Source: Nemertoderma westbladi (taxonomy: Eukaryota; Xenacoelomorpha; Nemertodermatida; Nemertodermatidae). From it: a stretch of DNA of 59,638 nucleotides. The position numbers and the translations under genes were made by a program. The DNA lies in NCBI GenBank assembly GCA_032718475.1, contig JAUCBJ010004687.1, positions 1-59,638 of the forward strand. Reading direction: 5' to 3'. Under the pieces are notes generated by a model. The model did not search any database. It was not told where the DNA came from and saw only the letters and a program-made list of their open reading frames with translations. This document shows, piece by piece, positions 30,662-42,568 of this stretch. Within the stretch, counting starts at the first letter, position 1, and each line of letters starts with the position of its first letter.

Positions 30662-31765
30662 CTATTTCTTACTCTGATACGCCTTTCTCCTCTTCGCCCG
30701 TCGACTCTCGTCGATCGCCAGTGCTGGTAGGGGAGCATCAACTTCCATAGTGAGCATCACTTCCGCTTGTCTCCTGGCGGCTCTTCCCTTCGATGGTAGC
30801 GGGATCATATCCGTCCGTCTTTCTAACTCGGTGGAGCGTGCCTCTAGGAACCACTTTCCACCACCAAACTCTTCCTTATATGAATATAAATGCCTGAGGA
30901 TCTCGAATGGGCCGAATAATCCAGCGCTTAATAATAGGTCCACGTAATTGAATGGTAGCGTCGCTGTCGTATGGAGGCGTTCCGGGAACGAAAAGTACCC
31001 GCACGCCATCTCCTACGCGATATTTCGAGCGCTTCTCCGCGCTTTGGTCTTTACGTGGTTATTGGCGTAGGTTTCGAACATAACCATATTTCCCATAGCG
31101 GTTACATCCTTTGTAGGACACTTTATATTGCAGCATTGGAAACCGCATGTTGTGCAGAGGTTATAGAGGGTTGGACAAACTGAAACATCGTGTCCCGATG
31201 TCGCGCAGTAGGGACAATAAAGTATCCCGAGGAGCTGGAGGCATGAATTGGTTACCCGATTTCTCTTACCGTGTGGGCACTGCTCCGAACCGCAGTTTCC
31301 GCACACCTCCAGTTGCATCTCCCGATTGAAGAATATCGGAATCGGGACGCCGGCGTAATACTCAAGTCATCGGTCGCTTTTAGGAATATTCGCCGTGGCT
31401 GGTAGCCCGCGAAAAGCTGGGCTTTGGCGTAGTATGTTCTCGTTTCGATAACTTTCTTTATACCCTGCCAGTCGCACCCCGGGCGCCCATTTCTGGCGGC
31501 GGATCCATTCGGTCTGCTCGGCGTACCATCGGGTAAGTCGCATAGGGTCCTGTGGAACGGAAGGGGTTGTTGCCACAGCTGGTCGGCGAAGAGGTGCTGG
31601 GGCGTTCGACGGAGGAATTCCGAGGAGATCTACGGGAGTCGGAGCAGCGCTGGGACCCTTTTCAACCTGTATCGCTGAGCGGGTCCGTTGGGTGCTGGTA
31701 CTCGGGATCTTCTCCCCCCGGGAACGGATATGGAGATAACCTCTGACATATGTCGCCGAAGTCAT
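30662..31765 (-). pseudogene. Zinc-knuckle protein downstream of BEL-like pol
   Basis: Three consecutive minus-strand frames that read as one coding region broken by shifts: 31765-31367 (Arg/Ser/Pro-rich), 31318-31013 (Cys/His-rich) and 31009-30662 (ends in a basic RRAKRRKAYQSKK tail). The middle part contains CGNCGSEQCPHG, a retroviral-type knuckle CPYCATSGHDVSVC (CX2CX4HX4C) and a degenerate CTTCGFQCCNIKC. The last part has a well-formed segment LPFNYVDLLLSAGLFGPFEI. I do not recognise the family. It could be an extra 3' ORF of the BEL-like element or a separate gene. A nucleic-acid-binding role is inferred from the knuckles only. Confidence 0.4.
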
Positions 31766-32166
31766 TCAATGCGAAGGTAGTGACTAACTCCCTCGCAGGG
31801 CTACCGGAGCCAAGTGGGGTGGATACGCCTGCTTCCGTCGCAGGTTTGGCCGAGGCGACCCGTTTGGCGGCTGGTTCGTACGCGACTTCCGGATCGAGTT
31901 GTCGCTTTGGGGTGGACAGCAGGACGCCTTCCTGTAACCATAATTCCTCCCCATCCTAAGAAATCAGTGGTTCCTCCGCACCGAGGAGATCAGCAATCGT
32001 AGTGATGTCAAACGGCCCATTCTCGTCCCAGGATGTGATGACGTTGAGTGTTTTCATCTCTCCCGGTGAGATATTCTCTACCGCTTTGAACGCGTGGTCG
32101 ATAACTTCATTCCACTCATAATCGGTAAAGGATCTAGGAACCGCCTTAATGAGACTATCGAGAGAT

Positions 32167-33223
32167 TTACGATAGATTTACTATTGAGTAGTACCGTCGC
32201 TCCGGATTCTCCCAATTGTGGTGGATCGTCCACTTTCTTTCAACGTCCTTCCAGTGACTCTCTCGCTCACTCTTTATTTCTAATTCCGGGTACCCACCAT
32301 ATATCTTATTATAATCCTGGAATTTCTGGGGTTTAAAGTCTATACCGCCTTTTAGCGCTGCGAGGTAGACAATACCGGATTTCGTCCGTCTCACCTCTCG
32401 GAATCCACGCATCAATTTGGCGGATCGTAACCAGGCTAATAGTGTTTGGGTGTCGACGCAATGACTAATGGCGTTGAGATCTTCTTGACAGTTTCTTCCG
32501 AAAGGAGCGTTAGCGTAGTCGTTTCGGACGTCCGCCTTTATATCTGACCCGATTTTAATGATGTTGAAGTCAAATAGGATCTGTTGGATCTCAGGTGGTA
32601 ATAGCCAGATTGCTTCGGCTGTCCGCACCTCCTGTTTGGGTGTCGGAAATATGGGTGTCGGTAATACACCAAACCGTCTAGGGTTCCGAGGACGACGACC
32701 AAGGATGGACCGTATTCCTTCGTCCCATATTTCTCCTGGTAGTCGTCACGATTCTGGATAACTGATATACGTTCTTCTCGCAGCGTCGTCGTACACTCCA
32801 CTAGGTTTCTCCAGTGGGTGAGGTATGTACTCTTGTCATCGACGAAACTTTGGCATTGCGCCAACGTAATCGCTTTCGAGGTGGGCATCGCATTTCCCTC
32901 GTTGTCATATATCAAACATTGGGATTTGTAGATGCTTTGCCGGAACATTTCCCAGAACGACAACTCCTCTCCTCCGGTTGCCTTTGCGTTCCGAGTTATT
33001 TTCAGTCTCGTACTAGCATCGGACAACCGGAGCTCTCGTAGATTACGGGAATCCGTCCCTCTCGTCCAGAGAATTTAATGACTCGCACAATCTCATTTAT
33101 CAGGGCGTTCCAATTTGTATCAAAGTTAGGGGATCCAGGTTGTTGATATTCCAGTAAATCTATTGTATTACGTAGTTCACCGATAATTTGGCAATTTGGG
33201 TCCATATTTTCAATTATGTCCAT
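32167..33223 (-). pseudogene. Unknown ORF with faint 3'-5' exonuclease resemblance
   Basis: Minus-strand frames 33223-33002, 33026-32538 and 32628-32167 read on from one another with two frameshifts. The stretch YGPSLVVVLGTLDGLVYY followed by WLLPPEIQQILFDFNIIKIG then SDIKADV resembles the middle of RNase D/DEDD-type exonuclease domains (strand, LPP..L..LL, KVG.GIKGD), and CVDTQTLLAW could be a later strand. The first Asp-x-Glu motif of that family is not seen, so activity cannot be assumed. It lies between BEL-like pol and the zinc-knuckle ORF in the same orientation, with 300 bp of weaker coding signal at 31766-32166. Confidence 0.35.
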
Positions 33224-33414
33224 TGCAAATTTACATCAGTTAATTATAAATCCAGAAAGTCTGATTCTATAGTGACTGCAGAATAATTCAGTTTATTTGT
33301 AATTCAGTTTATTAATTCTTATTGCTATATAGGCATCTACAATCTTATTGCTACTACATTCAGTATTTACAGTTGCACTATTATAGCTATACATTAATAT
33401 CCAACCAGTTTTGA

Positions 33415-33665
33415 CTTTTTATGTCCTCTTCTTTTTCCAATTCTTTTCCTTTCTACATTTTATACAATTTTTTTTCTTTTTTCATTTCTCATTTATTATT
33501 TATTTCACATTTCATTATTTCTTTCCACATTTCATCATTTATTTCCTTTATTTTCATTTATTACACCATTTATTTCACATTTATTTCCACATTTCATCAT
33601 TTATTACACATTTCATTTATTTCACATTTATTACACATTTCATTTATTTCCATTTCATCATTGGG
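33415..33665. repeat. Pyrimidine-rich ATTTCATTTATTT tract
   Basis: A 250-bp low-complexity tract of T, C and A with repeated CATTTCATTTATTTC-like words. It opens a Phe-rich frame that is not a gene. On the minus strand it is purine-rich and lies just downstream of pol, where a polypurine tract might be looked for, but it is too long and too AT-rich to claim that. Confidence 0.8.
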
Positions 33666-33824
33666 GTTATAGCCCCCTGGCTATCTTCATTTGTTATAAG
33701 CTCAGCACCAGGGTGTGAATCATTACATTTTCATCATCATATGCATCATCATTCAGTTTGTAGTAGGGTCATCTGTTTCTTTTCATCATTTCCAACTACA
33801 TTCAATCATCTTCTTTGGGAAATT

Positions 33825-34265
33825 TTCGTTGTGGAAGGGGTGTTACGCGGCAATCTGGGATCTACAGCTGGGCTAGTTGCACTGCCTACGCCCCAAACTG
33901 CACACGTAACGGACAATGAAGACGCTGGAAGTGAAGTCACATGGAATGCACCAGGGAACCACCAGAATAACACTCCCAGCAACATAAAGCTCAGCCGACG
34001 AAGTCATGTGGGATGGGGTTACGCAACATTCTGGGATCTACAGCTGGACTAGTTACACCGCCTACGCCCCAAAATCCACACAACGGTCCCACCAGAATAA
34101 TGCGACTGAGAAACATACAACCTCTATCGACGAAGTCATGTGGATGCACCATGGACCCACCAGAATAACGTGATAGAGGGGATGTTGCGTGGCAATCCGG
34201 GATCTACAGCTGGACTAGTTACACCGCCTACACCCCGAACTGCGCACGCAACGGACAACACAATA
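33825..34265. repeat. Three tandem copies of a ~175-bp unit
   Basis: The word GGATCTACAGCTGGACTAGT with its surroundings (GTTACGCGGCAATCTGGGAT before and ACTGCCTACGCCCCAAACTG after) recurs at about 33855, 34030 and 34197 with short indels between. Each unit also carries ACGAAGTCATGTGGA-type sequence and CACCAGAATAA. It is non-coding and lies downstream of the BEL-like pol gene. Confidence 0.8.
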
Positions 34266-34511
34266 CAACACAATGGATACAATGAATTCCACTTCAAATC
34301 TTTACCATTTCCAATAATCCAATGTCGTTGGTCCCGATGACCAAAATCAGGGTGAACAATACATAAACTACCCTGCTTCAGTCTAAACATCTGCAGGGTG
34401 ACGCTGGACTCCATATAACACACGCGGAAACACAAATACCATTGCGTGGTTACAGTTGGTTTAAGGGGGGTCCATTATTCATTGTCAGTAAATCACATTT
34501 AAAAGAGTTTG

Positions 34512-35672
34512 TCAACAGGATGAGAAGGGTTTAAACGGGTTTAGAATTGTCACCAATGTCCGCAGCAGGATCCTGAGTAGGGAACTTATCACCTCTCGTA
34601 GAGTCACCACTGTCATTGCCTTCAAGAAGGCACAGCCTCTGGATAGGGCGTTGCGTTGGTAGTGGCCCTTTGCCGTTCGTATTGTCACAGTTCTCGCAAG
34701 TACGTCTTTACTTGGAGTTATTGCCACGACTCATGCCACAGGCCAGTGGACGCGGTCTTTGAGGTCTTCCTTCACTAGCACCATGTCTCCAACTGCGATG
34801 TTCCTATAGGTGTTGCTCCACTTCCTCCTGGTCCGGAGGGTTATGAGGTACTCTTGGGCCCAGATTCTCCACCAATGCGCTGCCAACGCTTGAGCCTTCT
34901 TCCAATTGGTATGTCTCGCAATATCGTTGGGATCTGGGAACATCGCCTCTGGAAGAATGTTGGTTTTGGGTCTTCCGAGTATATGGTTAGGTGTAAGAGG
35001 CTCCAGATCTGTGGGGTCGTTGTGAATAGGTACGATGGGCCGGTTGTTTAGGGTAGCCATGATCTCGCAGAATGATGTGCGAAGGGTGTCGTGGGTTACC
35101 CGGGTGTCCCCTAATGCAACGCGCATGGATCGTTTTACCAAGTCGATGAGCTTCTCCCATTCCCCGCTCGTATGGGGTGCCAAGGGTGTTTGGAAGTGCC
35201 ATTGTATATGGTGTTCCCTCCAGACTTGGGATGCGGTCTCTTTGGTGAACCATACCTCGATCGCCTCTCTAAGTTCTCTTTCTCCTCCCACGAAGTTTGT
35301 ACCATTATCGGAGTACATATGACGACATGTTCCATTGTTTGCCATGAACCGACGCAGGGCGTTGATAAATGCGTGTTGCGTAAGGTTCACTGCGAGGTCT
35401 AGGTAGATTGCCCTAGACCTAAGGCATGTAAAGATGGCTCCCCATCATTTGATGTTGGATCGTCGCTCGATGACTATAAATGGTCCAAAACAGTCTACTC
35501 CAGTTACGTAGAACGGCGGGGAATCGGACTGCAGTCGTGTGGCTGGTAGGTCGGCCATTCTTTGTGTGAGCAGTGGCGCTAGATATCTTCTGCAGGGAAA
35601 ACAACGCTTTAACACTTTCCGGATCAGTGGCTGGATGTGGGTGATCCAATATCTTTGCCGTATATTAGCCAT
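34512..35672 (-). pseudogene. BEL/Pao-like pol, integrase
   Basis: The minus-strand frames 35672-35419, 35390-34731 and 34727-34512 follow one another with frameshifts. The first contains a zinc-binding-domain end and the start of the core (YVTGVDCFGPF, first catalytic Asp). The second has MYSDNGTNFVGGERELREAI with the second catalytic Asp and HTSGEWEKLIDLVKRSMRVA with the Glu, then a chromo-like/GPY-type end (SNTYRNIAVGDMVLVKEDL). This order and sequence style is that of BEL/Pao integrases. The gene would insert element cDNA into chromosomes but is inactive here. Confidence 0.8.
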
Positions 35673-35972
35673 AATCTAGTTCTGTCCCGCGTGATGGTTT
35701 TCCTCGTGACACTGTTGGATTAATAGCCTGGCTAGTGTTGACGTTCCGGGTAGAAGCGCTGGGTATTTGACTTCGTATTCAACCGGGGCGTTTGCCATCC
35801 AGGTATTCAGTCGATTCAGTCCGACTTCTCCCATCATGGGTCTCAATTGATATACTGGGCTGTCCGGTTTCTAGGTCTTGCCCGCATTGAGTTGTTCCCA
35901 CTCATCGGGGAAACTTTCTTTCTGGACATATCTAACAATACACTTCTCCACAATAATGAGTTCTTGTATACT

Positions 35973-37856
35973 TCATCGAACTACCGGTTTGTTGTCCTTC
36001 CACCGCAGGAAGTTGCGAAGGGTTAAGACGTGGTGGATGAGATGTCTCATTGAGGAGGTTTGCTCTATCAATAGTTGTAAAGACACCGCTGGTTGAGTGA
36101 TAGTCACGATATTATAGTGCCTGCCCGAGTCCTTTGCAGGCTCGGTCAGACAACTATAGATCTCCACTGTGGCGCTTCTATGGACTTTACGGATCTCCTT
36201 GTCATCTTCGGAGTATTTTCTGCTATCTAGTTCGGGATCGAATCGGGTGCTCCAGGTTAATTGTGGCTGCTGTAGGAATTCCAGGCCTGTAAGCCAGAGT
36301 TTACTTTTACCGAGTTGTCGTGGGGTGGCGCCTCTGCTCGATAAGTCCACTGGGTTTTCTTTCCCGTTTACATGGTGCCACTGTTCTCGGCCGGTGCACT
36401 GTTTTATCTCAGTGGCTTGGTTCGCTACAAACGTGGTATGTCGCTGTGATGGTGAGTGGAGGTAGTAGAGTACGATACTCGAATCGACCCAGAAATGCTG
36501 CGATTTGATGGGGATTCGTAAGTTCCGCATGTTCATGCGGTTCTGCCTCACTGCCCAAACTGCGGCCTGTAGCTCGAGTCTCAGTATCGTTGCTACGAAT
36601 TCCCCGGATACCGTCTTAGCCTTAGAGAATAAGAAGCTCGTATCGCTGTTTCCATCCTGACTTAATCTTCTTAGGAAGGTAACTACGCCAATTCCGGTAT
36701 TTGATGCGTCCGAGAAGGTATGGAGCTGGAATATATCGGTGGGTAGTTTATCAAGGAAGAACGGTCGAGGGATCTGCATAAGATGTAGATGTTTGAGTTG
36801 TTCCATCCACTTTCTCCATTTGACACTGAGGTGTGGGGGGAGTTCTTCGTCCCAACCCAGTCCTTCTATCCACATTTTTTTGATCAAATTCATTCCGGCC
36901 AATGTTACTGGAGATATGAAGTTTAGTGGATCAAATATAGCACTCTTTATAGACAGACATCCCCTTTTTGTCATGGGCTTGGGTAGGGGGTTATATTTCA
37001 AGATGAATTCATCCAATTCTATGTCCCATTCAATACCGAGTACACGGTGATCCACACCCTCAGAATACATTTTATTGTCGTCCAGTCTGATTTCCTCCGG
37101 GAACTTTTCCATAAGTTCCTTATCGTGGGATCTAAACTTTACGAGAGGGAAACCTCCTCTCTTTAAACATTCCACCATCCCCATCGCCAGCTGATATGCC
37201 TCGTAAACATTATCGGCACCAGTGCAGCCATCGTCTACGTAGAAGCATCGTCGGATGGTCTCTATGACTGTCGGAGGGAACTCGTTTTCGCACATAGCCG
37301 CTGTCTTCTTCAGCATGTCACTACATGCCACAGGCGAGTCCTTAGCACCAAAGATCCTGACAATCATGCGCATTACATCCACATCCTTCAAGGTGAGTTG
37401 ACTTATCTTCTGTGGAGTTAATGTTTTATCTGTCCATAATATACGTAGACAGTCTGAGTCTCTTGGTAGCGTTTGGACCTGGTGGAACATTGATTTGATG
37501 TTGCAGGTGAAGGCTATTTGGTTTTCCCTGAACCTGATCAACACGCCAATGAGTGTACTGTAGATGTTGGGCCCTGTATAAAGTTGCCTGTTCATGGATT
37601 CACCCTGATACATAACTGCAGCATCATTTATTACCCGGATTTTACCGCCCTTCTGGGCTTCTACCACATAGTGGGTTGGGAGATAATACGTCTGTCTACC
37701 CCCTTGCAGTTCATTCCGGGGTACCATTTCTGCCAATCCATCTTCTAGATATCCTTTAATTACATTATTGTATTTCTTCTTTATCTCGGGTTGGTCGTTT
37801 AACCGGTGTAGGATCCCCTTAAGCCTCCTAAGGGCCATGCTGGCATTATTCGCCAT
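35973..37856 (-). pseudogene. BEL/Pao-like pol, reverse transcriptase and RNase H
   Basis: 627 residues open on the minus strand. RT motifs: RVINDAAVMYQGESMNRQLY near residues 75-94, FTCNIKSMFHQVQ (a degenerate first catalytic box, Asn-Ile in place of the usual Asp-Ile), CFYVDDGCTGAD with the catalytic DD near 205-216, and VLGIEWD near 272. RNase H follows with LHTFSDASNTGIGVVTF near 378. The sequence clearly belongs to BEL/Pao. The N-terminus connects to the frame at 37875-38369 across a stop. This is the longest piece of the BEL-like pol left. Confidence 0.85.
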
Positions 37857-37874
37857 CAGTCTATCTGGGTCTTT

Positions 37875-39152
37875 TCACAGCATGGGCAAACACCAATGTC
37901 CATCTTTGAATGTGGCCTGATCAAGGACGTCGATACAATATTGATCTTCATCGGACGGGTTCTCGTCCTTTTCAGCAAACTTTTGGATCTCTAAGTTAAA
38001 GTATTTGGTCATTTCCTGCTGGGTTTTTTCAGTTTCTAGGAATAAATCCTCGTCCAGGTCGGTTGCGGAACAGTAGCCCACAGATGTTACATTCTCATTA
38101 ATCTGACATTTAGGGCGATAGGTATAGGTGTTGGTAGTCTCCTCTTTGATGCCGCATAGTGTCCATCCCATGATGGTGCGCTCTGCATAAAAGCCGTCGT
38201 CCGGCTTCACGGATTGGGCTACGTCTCTGGTTGGTATATGTAACTCAGGTGTGTCAAGTCCGACTAGTAGGGTAATTCGGTTTACGTCCAATGGCGGGCA
38301 TCGTAGATCTACATCTTCCCGGTCTAGCTGTATGAGGGGTGCGTATTCCGACGATTGTCGGAACCCCACTCAGAGATCGGTGTGTACCAGAGCGTTCTTG
38401 ATCGTCAGTTTGACCGTCTCGTAACCCTTCATAACCCCTTCCATCTTGAGTTGTACCTCCCCAGACTCCACTTCTCTATGGTCGGTAATAGTTTGTATGG
38501 GCCGTTTGCAAGGTTCGTAGTCAAGGCCTAGTTGTTCGAGGAAATCCCGGTCGATGATGGTTCTGTCCGACCCATTGTCAAGGAATGCGAGCGTTGTTAA
38601 GGATTTCCCGACCCCTTGAATTCTTACTGGGATTACTTTGGCGAAGACCATGTATCGGCAGTTTATAAGATTGATCATAGCCGAGATATTTGTCACATGT
38701 GATACATCGGTGGAGGTCTTAAACGGATTGGTTTCCCTCTGTTGAATCGTCCGGGTACCCTTAGAGACGTGATTCATTTCTCCTCTCCGTTTGGATTCGA
38801 TCCGGAATGGGAGGGTGGTAAAATCGAAGTTCACAGGGATGTGGAGGAGTGTGTGATGACGTAGGTAATGACAGACCGCGCAGCATGATCTTTGGTTGCA
38901 ATCCCGAACGTAGTGACATGTTCCGAGACACCAGAAGCATCCTCGGTGTTTCATTATCACCTCGAAGCATGGTACAAGTTCAGCAAACTGGAACTTTCTG
39001 CAGAATTCCACCTTATGTTTCTCTCCGCAGAAGAGACATAGAAGGGAGGTTGTGGTGCCTTCCCTTTCGGGTGCCCAATTCACTAGATAACACGCCCATT
39101 TCTCGGCTGATGTCGGTTCCTCGTAGTCCTTGTCGTTGGAATCCTCGGCCAT
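37875..39152 (-). pseudogene. BEL/Pao-like gag-pol junction: zinc knuckles and protease
   Basis: The minus-strand frame 39152-38370 begins right at the 3' end of the CR1-like LINE. It holds Cys/His knuckles (CLFCGEKHKVEFC; CFWCLGTCHYVRDC; CCAVCHYLRHHTLLH) and the aspartic protease motif LAFLDNGSDRTIID near 38590 (DNG in place of DTG/DSG), with the second protease part after it. The frame 38369-37875 continues with IPTRDVAQ... and FYAERTIMGWTLCGI, typical of the BEL protease-RT linker. A stop separates it from the RT frame. Confidence 0.8.
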
Positions 39153-39156
39153 GGTG

Positions 39157-42100
39157 ATAGATAGATAGATAGATTTATTTATACATTATGTAAAAACAAT
39201 AACAAATACACCAAACAATGTACCGGTATAAAGGTATTGTCCAACATAACATATAGGATTACCCCTAAAGCTTTGCAGCTTATTTCCAAGGGGGTCCTTT
39301 ATGTTACTTGGTTACAAATACAATATTACACTACGCTAACCTAAAACCAATATAAAACGTAATTACACTATGTACATGTACAACTTTACCGAGAGCGTGA
39401 CAATGCCCGACTCAACGATAAAGATGTAATGTACAGAACAATTTATTATAAAACGTAATTACAGTATAAATAGTAAATAATTAATAAACTAATAACTTAC
39501 TGTAGGACTATTGTACCTATTTTTACATTGCACACGGAGGTGAGATTTAACTGCAGATTTAAAAGAATGTTGATTATTTAGGTTTTTAATTTCATTAGGC
39601 AGAGCGTTCCAATTTTTTATGCCGTTAAAAAAGAAAGTATCAGATTCAAAGGATTTACAATTCGGGAGGTAGAAGTTTGAAGCACTAGCTCTGGTACTGT
39701 AAGAGTGTGTATCGCGTACTCTGTTGAATTTTTGTTTTAGGTAATTGGGACATTTACCATTATACACTTTATGCACATGGTTAAGGCGTAGCTGCTTAAC
39801 TCTACTATCTAAGTTAAGTAGTCCAGATTCAGAAAAGTCATCTGGAGTTAGGTGGTGCCTAGGTTTGTAGTCTTTAATAAATCGTACTACTTTATTCTGA
39901 GCTACTTGTAATTTACATTTAAGCTGTTTGGTTAAGCCTTCATATCAAGAAGAGCACGCATAGTCCATGTGACACTGTATTAAAGAAGAGCAAAGTAACT
40001 TGCGGGAGTCGGTGTTCAAACTATTTTTATTTCTGTATAGAAACCTAAGCCTACTGTTAACTTTCGAGAAAATATTTTTCACTATGCTTTCTCCTGATAA
40101 GCAGTTATCCAATGTGGCGCCTAAATATTTAACTTCCTTTTTATTTTCAATCTTATGTCCATTACTAGTGACTTCAAACTTAGTTACCTTCTTTAACTTT
40201 CTTTTGGAACCAAACAAAATACTTTCAGTTTTACCGTAGTGAATGGATAGCTTATTATCAACCAACCACTCATTACAGGATTCTAGAACTGCACTTAATT
40301 TTTGGGAAATATGGATAGGATCTTTATGAGAGAAAATAAGAGCACTGTCGTCGGCATATAAAATGAGTTTAAAATCGGGATCTATACTACTTATCATATC
40401 ATTTACATGGCATACAAAAAGCAGAGGACCTAATATACTACCTTGCGGTACACCACAGGTAATCTCTTGTACAGTAGACTGCGATTTGCTAATGACTACA
40501 GTTTGACTTCTGTCTGACAGGTAGGACTTGAACCAGTCTATAGAACCTACACCCATCAGGCCTAACTTACCAAGCAGAATTTCGTGATCTATAGTATCGA
40601 AAGCCTTTTGTAGGTCCAACATTACCATACCAGTATATAAACCCTTTGCGTTATTACATCTAATTGTATCAGTTAAGTTAATAAGGCAGGTGTCTGTAGA
40701 ATATGATTTACGAAAACCGGACTGAAGTTCATAGATCAGATTTAGCCTACTAAGATGTGCCTCCAGCTGTAGAAAAACAGAACGTTCTAGAATTTTAGAT
40801 ACAATACTTAAGATACTAACAGGTCTGTAATTACAGGGTTCTACTTTACTATTCTTTTTATACAGAGGAACAACCTTAGCTAATTTCAGTTCGTCTGGTA
40901 CTACATTATCTACGATAGAGTAACTAATAATAAAAGTAATAGGCACTTTAAGTACTTCAGCACCATCCTTAAGAAAACGGGCAGGTATTAGATCTAGACC
41001 GGTACTTAAGCTACATAGGCTAAGTAGATTTTTAAAAACGAAATCCTCAGAAACGGGTTTTAAAAATAACTTTTCTGAATTTTGTAACTTTTCTAAATAA
41101 AAATTATTTAGAGTTTCGGACCCTATACTATATTTATTACTTGATAACGGTAACCTCTTAACTAAATTAGAGGCAACATTAGTAAAATAATTATTAAATA
41201 AATTACTAACTAGAGTATGATCATGAATCAGCTCACCATTATCTTTCAGAACAATATTCGATTTAGATTTAAGGTTTTTATAACCTAAAGATTTTAGGGT
41301 AGACCATAGACTTTTTGGATTATCTTTATTCTCACTTATTTTGTTGTACAAATATTCAGATTTAGCTTTTTTTATTTCCCGTTGGACAAGGTTTCTATAT
41401 TTGCAGTAATTATTATAATCAGCTAAAACACGGTATTTCCTAAATTTATACAAATAGTTATCTCTTTCTCTGATATTACTAAGAATACCCGAGGTCATCC
41501 AGGGCTCAGTGCGTTGTTTAAGACTAATTTCTTTAATTGGTGCTACAGTATTAAGTGCCTTTAAAAATATATCTTTAAAAACAGTGTACGCAAGGTTAAT
41601 GTCAGCGGCCTTAAAACAGGGTTCCCAGTCAGAATTAACTAACAAACTTAAAAAGCGTTCCTTGCTGTAATTTTTCATAGACCTAACTGTTACTGTTTTA
41701 TGATCCCCGAAAAAAGATTTTTGTGTCTTTCTTGTGCAAAAAACTATAAAATGATCGCTTAGACCTATAGGTAAAACACCAGATTGAGAAATAATATCGG
41801 TATTATTACAAAGGATGTGATCTAGTAAAGTAGAAGTTTTACTGGTAATTCTGGTAGAATCTCGAATAATTTGTTTTAAACCAAACAAATTTAAAATACT
41901 TTGGTACTGTTTACAGATGGGGGATGCTTTGTGATGGTAACAGATATTAAAATCACCTAAGAAATATATTTCACAGTCTGACCTAAGATTACATAAAATT
42001 GTATTTTCAAAATTTTGCAAAAAATCTGATTGTTTAGGGGGCCGATATAAAGTACCGATTAAAATAGGTTTAGTTTTAGGAAGTAAAAGTTCCACCAGTA

Positions 42101-42560
42101 AAACTTCGTCACAAGTCTCTAAATCTTCCCTACGATTAAAAGCTAAATCACATCGAATGTAAGTACAGACACCACCACCGTGTATGTCCCTATCCTTACG
42201 TAAAACTACGTAATTATCAATATAAATTTCTCCATCAGAAACACTATCATCGAGCCAAGTTTCAGAGATTGTTAAAACTGCTGGGTTGGATTTATTGATT
42301 AAAATACGAATTTCGGAAAGTTTTGGAAGCAGAGATCGTGCGTTTAAGTGCAAAAAATGCAGACCTTTTTTCTTAAAAAAATTAAAAGTTTCACTCTCAG
42401 CATCACTTGGAGTTTGCAGAGGCGATGTGAGAAATGAATCGTCGGTTTCTGATTCTAAAATTGTATCATGAAAGGGAAGTTCGGTAAAAATACAGCTATT
42501 GCAGAGAAAACTTGGTTCAAGATTGTTTCTGGTGGAGAATAAATTACTGCGTTTCCTACG
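39157..42560 (-). mobile_element. CR1-like LINE inserted in the BEL-like element
   Basis: About 3.4 kb. The 3' end on the minus strand is a (TATC)n run (plus-strand GATAGATAGATAGATAGATT at 39159-39178), as in CR1/L2-type elements that end in short repeats. Gag sequence of the BEL-like element stops at its right border and the knuckle region resumes at its left border, so the LINE split one gene. I could not define a target duplication. Its ORF2 is almost intact. Confidence 0.8.
39489..42353 (-). pseudogene. CR1-like LINE ORF2: endonuclease and RT
   Basis: The 42353-39945 frame (802 residues) starts inside an apurinic-type endonuclease ([38 protein letters not shown] near 41950, then the LSDHFIVF motif), followed by RT ([82 protein letters not shown] near 40345). 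A stop at 39945 separates the C-terminal tail (39776-39489, FFNGIKNWNALPNEIKNLNN). One stop codon is the main visible defect, so this copy is fairly young. Confidence 0.85.
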
Positions 42561-42568
42561 GTAACATT

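Noticed and set aside
33411-34052. Phe/His-rich 213-codon frame
   Set aside because: It is made of low-complexity CATTTATTTC repeats and 175-bp tandem units; no conserved sequence.
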